Shown: positions 59,406-64,000 of the stretch, one piece after another
Layout: each line of letters opens with the position of its first letter
How positions within the stretch are numbered: position 1 is the stretch's first letter
Notes under the pieces: generated by a model
What the model saw: the letters and a program-made list of their open reading frames with translations, nothing else
What the model was told of the DNA's origin: nothing
Database searches by the model: none
Translations under genes and position numbers: made by a program
Assembly (NCBI GenBank): GCA_022829145.1
Contig: CM040747.1
Location: forward strand, 40,604,613 to 40,668,612
DNA: 64,000 nucleotides
Origin: Albula goreensis
Taxonomy: Eukaryota; Chordata; Actinopteri; Albuliformes; Albulidae
Direction: 5' to 3'

Positions 59406-59695
59406 GACTCTTATATATTTATACCATATTCATTTTATTATTTTAAATATCCCTTTTGTGGAGTACAGAATTAGATACGATATGTGCTATACCTTTTACA
59501 GTGCTACCTCTGTGTGACAGATGAGACCCAATCTCAAGATGTTTTTTTTTTTTTTTCCTTTGTGTGTGTTTTTGTTTGCCTTGTTTTCCTTTTTGATGTT
59601 AATTACCTGTTGATGAGTATTAAAGGCAATAGAGTTCAAAAAAAAAGAAAAAAATATTAAGTGTTAAATATTAACACATCACCTCTTTCTTTCAG

Positions 59696-59869
59696 ACTCG
59701 GCAGCTGTGGTCTTACAGAGGATTCCTGTGAAATTGTGGCCTCAGCTCTCCAGTCATCAAACTCACCCCTGAGAGAGCTGGACCTCAGCTACAATAACCT
59801 GGGAGATTCAGGAGTGAAGCTGCTCTGTGCTGGACTGAAGAGTCCAAACTGTAAACTACAGACACTGGG
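59696..59869 (+). CDS. NLR LRR exon 2
   Basis: 174 nt, phase 2-2, acceptor TTTCTTTCAG. It differs from LRR exon 1 by TEDSCEIV and SPLREL. The LINE tail and target duplication lie just upstream, but the polypyrimidine tract and acceptor are intact. Confidence 0.92.
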
Positions 59870-61669
59870 GTGAGTAGTGCTGTGTACTTTGTGACCTTTC
59901 GTGAATAGTTAGTGATAATGGCTCCAGACAGAGAAACATAAAACAGTTCCTTCTCTCAGTCGAACTTCTCCTCTCTCCAGCCTTCCTTCCTTTGTCCACA
60001 TTGGTCCCATCCCTCTCTTCTTCCTCCTCTATCACAGCAAAGTAAAGCAGAATCGGGTAATTCAGTGGTACAGTGCCACAGAATGAATTTATGCTGGATA
60101 TATGACATTGACAGTGAGAGTTTAATCATACTTCGAAATGTGGGTATTTATACAGACTATACTGAAGTATCAAAGGCTTTCCAGGTACTGGGAAAAATCA
60201 CCCAATTCCAAAGAATTACTGAGCACTTTCCATCCAGCATATTATGAGAGTTTGAGGATAAGGAGACTGTGGTACCTTTGGATGCTGAGCACATTGACCC
60301 AGAACCTGGTAAATGCTGGACTGTGATGCCAGTACAGGAGCAGGAGACGTCAGGGCCAGTTGGAAGTGGCAAAGTGAACACAGAATTTGGAAATACTTTG
60401 GTTTGTCACCAGTTTATTGTTATCATTCATACAACTTGTAACACAACTAAATACTAAAATAAAGACCACAATAAATTGAAAATGAGCTTTTGTAGCTGTT
60501 GTAACTTTGAGAAATGAATAATGCACTGATTTGCAAGAGCCAAAGAAAAAATATGAGCATGTTTTATGATGTATAAAGTGTAATATAATAATTTTGTTTG
60601 ATAATTGTGGTTAAAAATTAGAATCACAATATTTAGGTAAATAATTGGGATTATAATTTTAACCCTAATCATTCAGTTCTGAATTTCAGGCCAGTAAGTT
60701 GAACAGAAGCAACTGTGAATGTTCTGAAATGCAGACCTGATTATAAACAAGCTCTGAAACTGACTGATGCCTGAAAACAGGGAAAGCAGACTGCAGTAGC
60801 CTAGAATATTGATTGCTTTTTGGTTCTGTTATTTTGTCTTTCATTTTTTCAATGAATGGCAATGAAGCATCAGAGAGTAAATATATTCTTTCTTATCTGA
60901 GCACCTTAATTGTGTAAAGTTAAATAACATCAAAAATGATTTTAGTTTCCTGCAATGGCTCAGTGATGTGCACTGTTTTGGCATTGGTGTTCCTGTGTTG
61001 GGGTTTTTTGGTAAAATTCATGAAACCAACAACGATCAAAAAGTTTGGTCACAGGTCATTGAGAAATGATCACCATCAGAACAGAAACGCTGCACTGCAG
61101 ATCAGATGTGAACTAAAAACCCCCTTGCCTTCCTGTGACTACTCCTGTGAACCTTTAGCTGTGTGATAATGTTTGCTTTTTTGCTCTCATTGGAAAGAAA
61201 TACAAACTTATCACAACTCGTCAATCTAACTCACTATTCACTCTAAAGGCTGGAATTTGCTTTCATAATGAAATACAGTATAAAAGGATCTGATAACTCC
61301 ATCCTTAGCCCTGCTGTCCACACTTGGCTCAGGGTCATGAGTAGGGCCATGAGTGAGGCTTAAAGCCCAGAGTTAGCCTGAAAAAGACTGTGGAAAGGTA
61401 GCTGGGCCGTTAGCCCCAAATTCTGACAGAACTGAAAAGAGGAAAAGGGGCTATTTGGGTCAGAAGCACAGCTGTAGAACTGTCAGACTTGAGCAGGACA
61501 TCTTATTCTCAGGTGTAAAGTGCTGCAGTTGGAGAGTGTAGCACAGACATCTTCCTCAGAGCTTTGTAGATCTTACAATCCTCATTATCACTCTTTATCA
61601 GTGAGCACTATCAATACTACATTTAAAATATTAAGTGTTAAATATGAACACATCACCTCTTTGTTTCAG

Positions 61670-61843
61670 ACTCAGCAGCTGTGGTCTTACAGAGGAGTCC
61701 TGTGAAATTGTGGCCTCAGCTCTCCAGTCATCAAACTCACCCCTGAGAGAGCTGGACCTCAGCGACAATAACCTGGGAGATTCAGGAGTGAAGCTGCTCT
61801 GTGCTGGACTGAAGAGTCCAAACTGTAAACTACAGACACTGGG
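61670..61843 (+). CDS. NLR LRR exon 3
   Basis: 174 nt, phase 2-2. It reads [14 protein letters not shown] and [12 protein letters not shown] (Asp instead of Tyr in the LRR core). Confidence 0.92.
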
Positions 61844-63622
61844 GTGAGTCGTGCTGTGTACGTTGTGACTTTTAGTAAATAGTTAGTGATTGTGGCTCCA
61901 GACAGAGAAATGTTAAACAGCTCCTTCTCTCAATCAAACTTCTCCTCTCTCCAGCCTTCCTTCCTTTTTCCACATTGGTCCCATCCCTCTCTTCTTACTC
62001 CTCTATCACAGCAAAGTAAAGCAGAATCGGGTAATTCAGTGGTACAGTGCCACAGAATGAATTTGTGATAGATATATGACATTGACAGTAAGAGTTTAAT
62101 CATACTTCAAAATGTGGGTATTTATACAGACTATACTGAAGTATCAAAGGCTTTCCAGGTACTGGGACAAATCACTCAATTCCAAAGAATTACTGAGCAC
62201 TTTCCATCCAGCATATTATGAGAGTTTGAGGATAAGGAGACTGTGGTACCTTTGGATGCTGAGCACATTGACCCAGAACCTGGTAAATGCTGGTAAATGA
62301 CGTCAGGGCCAGTTGAAAGTGACAAAGTGAACACAGAATTTGGAAATACTTTGGTTTGTCACCAGTTTATCGTTATCATTCATACAACTAGTAACACAAC
62401 TAAATACTAAAATAAAGACCACAATAAATTGAAAATGAGCTTTTCTAGCTGTTGCAACTTTGAGAAATGAATAATGCACTGATTTACAAGAGCCAAAGAA
62501 AAAATATGAGCATGTTTTATGATGTATAAAGTGCAATGAAATAATTTTGTTTGATAATTGTGGTTAAAAATTAGAATCACAATATTTAGGTAAATAATTG
62601 GGATTATAATTTTAACCCTAATCATTCAGTTCTGAATTTCAGGCCAATAAGTTGAACAGAAGCAACTGTGAATGTTCTGAAATGCAGACCTGATTATAAA
62701 CAAGCTCTGAAACTGACTGATGCCTGAAAACAGGGAAAGCAGACTGCAGTAGCCTAGAATATTGATTGCTTTTTGGTTCTGTTATTTTGTCTTTCATTTT
62801 TTCAATGAATGGCAATGAAGTATCAGAGAATAAATATATTCTTTCTTATCTGAGCACCTTAATTGTGTAAAGTTAAATAACATCAAAAATGATTTTAGTT
62901 TCCTGCAATGGCTTAATGATGTGCACTGTTTTGGCGTTGGAGTTCCTATGTTGGGGTTTTTTGGTAAAATTCATAAAACCAACAACGATCAAAAAGTTTG
63001 GTCACAGGTCATTGAGAAATGATCACCATCAGAACAGAAACGCTGCACTGCAGATCAGATGTGAACTAAAAACCCCCTTGCCTTCCTGTGACTACTCCTG
63101 TGAACCTTTAGCTGTGTGATAATGTTTGCTTTTTTACTCTCATTGGAAGGAAATACAAACTTCTCACAACTCGTCAATCTAACTCACTATTCACTCTAAA
63201 GGCTGGAATTTGCTTTCATAATGAAATACAGTATAAAAGGATCTGATAACTCCATCCTTAGCCCTGCTGTCCACACTTGGCTCAGGGGCATGAGTAGGGC
63301 CATGAGTGAGGCTTAAAGCCCAGAGTTAGCCTGAAAAAGACTGTGGAAAAGGTAGCTGGGCCATTAGCCCCAATTCTGACAGAACTGAATAGAGGAAAAG
63401 GGGCTAATTGGGTCAGAAGCACAGCTGTAGAACTGTCAGACTTGAGCAGGACATCTTATTCTCAGGTGTAAAGTGCTGCAGTTGGAGAGTGTAGCACAGA
63501 CATCTTACTCAGAGCTTTGTAGATCTTACAATCCTCATTATCACTCTTTATCAGTGAGCACTATCAATACTACATTTAAAATATTAAGTGTTAAATATGA
63601 ACACATCACCTCTTTGTTTCAG

Positions 63623-63796
63623 ACTCAGCAGCTGTGGTCTTACAGAGGAGTCCTGTGAAATTGTGGCCTCAGCTCTCCAGTCATCAAACTCACCCGTGAG
63701 AGAGCTGGACCTCAGCTACAATAACCTGGGAGATTCAGGAGTGAAGCGGCTCTGTGCCGGACTGAAGAGTCCAAACTGTAAACTACAGACACTGGG
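63623..63796 (+). CDS. NLR LRR exon 4
   Basis: 174 nt, phase 2-2. It reads [14 protein letters not shown] and GVKRLCAGL (Arg instead of Leu). The gene runs on beyond the window, so total LRR number and the C-terminus are unknown. Confidence 0.92.
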
Positions 63797-64000
63797 GTGA
63801 GTCGTGCTGTGTACTTTGTGACTTTCTGTAAATAGTTAGTGATTGTGGCTCCAGACAGAGAAATGTTAAACAGCTCCTTCTCTCAATCAAACTTCTCCTA
63901 TTTCTCCAGCCTTTCCTCCTTCGTCCACATTGGTCCCATCCTTCTCTTCTTACCTCTCTATCACAGCAAAGTAAAGCAGAATCGGGTAATTCAGTGGTAC

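Larger units (their letters stand above)
54375..59651 (+). mobile_element. L1-like LINE, 5'-truncated, with target-site duplication
   Basis: About 5.28 kb flanked by AAATATTAAGTGTT (54361-54374 and 59652-59665; one more A also matches). It begins inside the ORF1 coding region and ends in an A-rich tail (AAAAAAAAGAAAAA). This is the signature of target-primed insertion at a TTTTAA-like site. It contains ORF1, the ORF2 endonuclease, reverse transcriptase and a C-terminal Cys motif. It lies in the sense direction of the NLR gene, ending 45 nt before LRR exon 2. Confidence 0.93.
50965..63985 (+). repeat. Tandem array of ~1.8-2 kb units, each with one LRR exon
   Basis: The phrase GGGTAATTCAGTG(A/G)TACAGTGCC recurs near 50970, 52786, 60054, 62028 and 63984 and can serve as the unit boundary. 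Each unit contains the same intron text and one 174-nt LRR exon. The last two exons start 1953 bp apart. The second unit is enlarged by the LINE insertion. The array continues beyond the window. Confidence 0.93.

Overview
The window is vertebrate genomic DNA from a ray-finned (teleost) fish. The evidence is kappa-type immunoglobulin light-chain V segments with 12-bp-spacer recombination signals, a fish-type FISNA-NACHT NLR gene with phase-2 modular exons, and fish-style transposable elements (Harbinger, Ty3/Gypsy chromovirus, BEL/Pao, L1-like LINE). An ostariophysan (characin/catfish/carp group) is my guess, held weakly. A run of exactly 500 N (3534-4033) shows this is a draft assembly.

Region 1 (1-13.2 kb) holds four V light-chain segments in mixed orientation: two on + (V1, V2) and two on - (V3, V4). 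Only V4 looks fully intact. V1 has one in-frame TAG. V2 has an 11-codon tandem duplication in framework 1 and a leader that is out of register. V3 runs into the assembly gap. V1, V3 and V4 share an octamer/TATA promoter and belong to one subfamily. No J or C segment was recognised. Between them lie a 31-bp minisatellite rich in inverted CCAAT boxes, a fold-back repeat field and a decayed Harbinger transposase.

Region 2 (13.2-17.1 kb) holds a truncated histone H2B pseudogene and a BEL/Pao pol fragment, and otherwise no recognisable gene.

Region 3 (17.2 kb to the window end, + strand) is one long NLR gene, open at its 3' end. It has a short initiator exon, then 13 near-identical 111-nt exons (37 codons each, all phase 2-2), one linker exon, a pyrin-like exon, a large FISNA-NACHT exon, and at least four near-identical 174-nt LRR exons (phase 2-2). 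Both exon arrays arose by tandem duplication of exon plus intron. The introns carry minisatellites of 58, 31, 29 and 40 bp. The 40-bp array reiterates the 3' splice site of the pyrin exon about 35 times. A chromoviral LTR retrotransposon (19058-24512, TSD CAGCC) sits inside the second repeat exon. A 5'-truncated L1-like LINE (about 54375-59651, 14-15 bp TSD) sits just upstream of the second LRR exon. The NACHT-LRR intron contains other LINE fragments and a 947-bp element with 88-bp terminal inverted repeats.

The NLR would be a cytosolic innate immune receptor: a repeated-peptide N-terminus, a pyrin-type adaptor domain, a nucleotide-binding switch and an LRR sensor. Whether this allele is functional is uncertain, because the pyrin exon has a one-base register change at an A run and one repeat exon is disrupted. 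Many frame breaks here, including those in the transposons and between the two LTRs, are single-base indels, so some may be sequencing errors.
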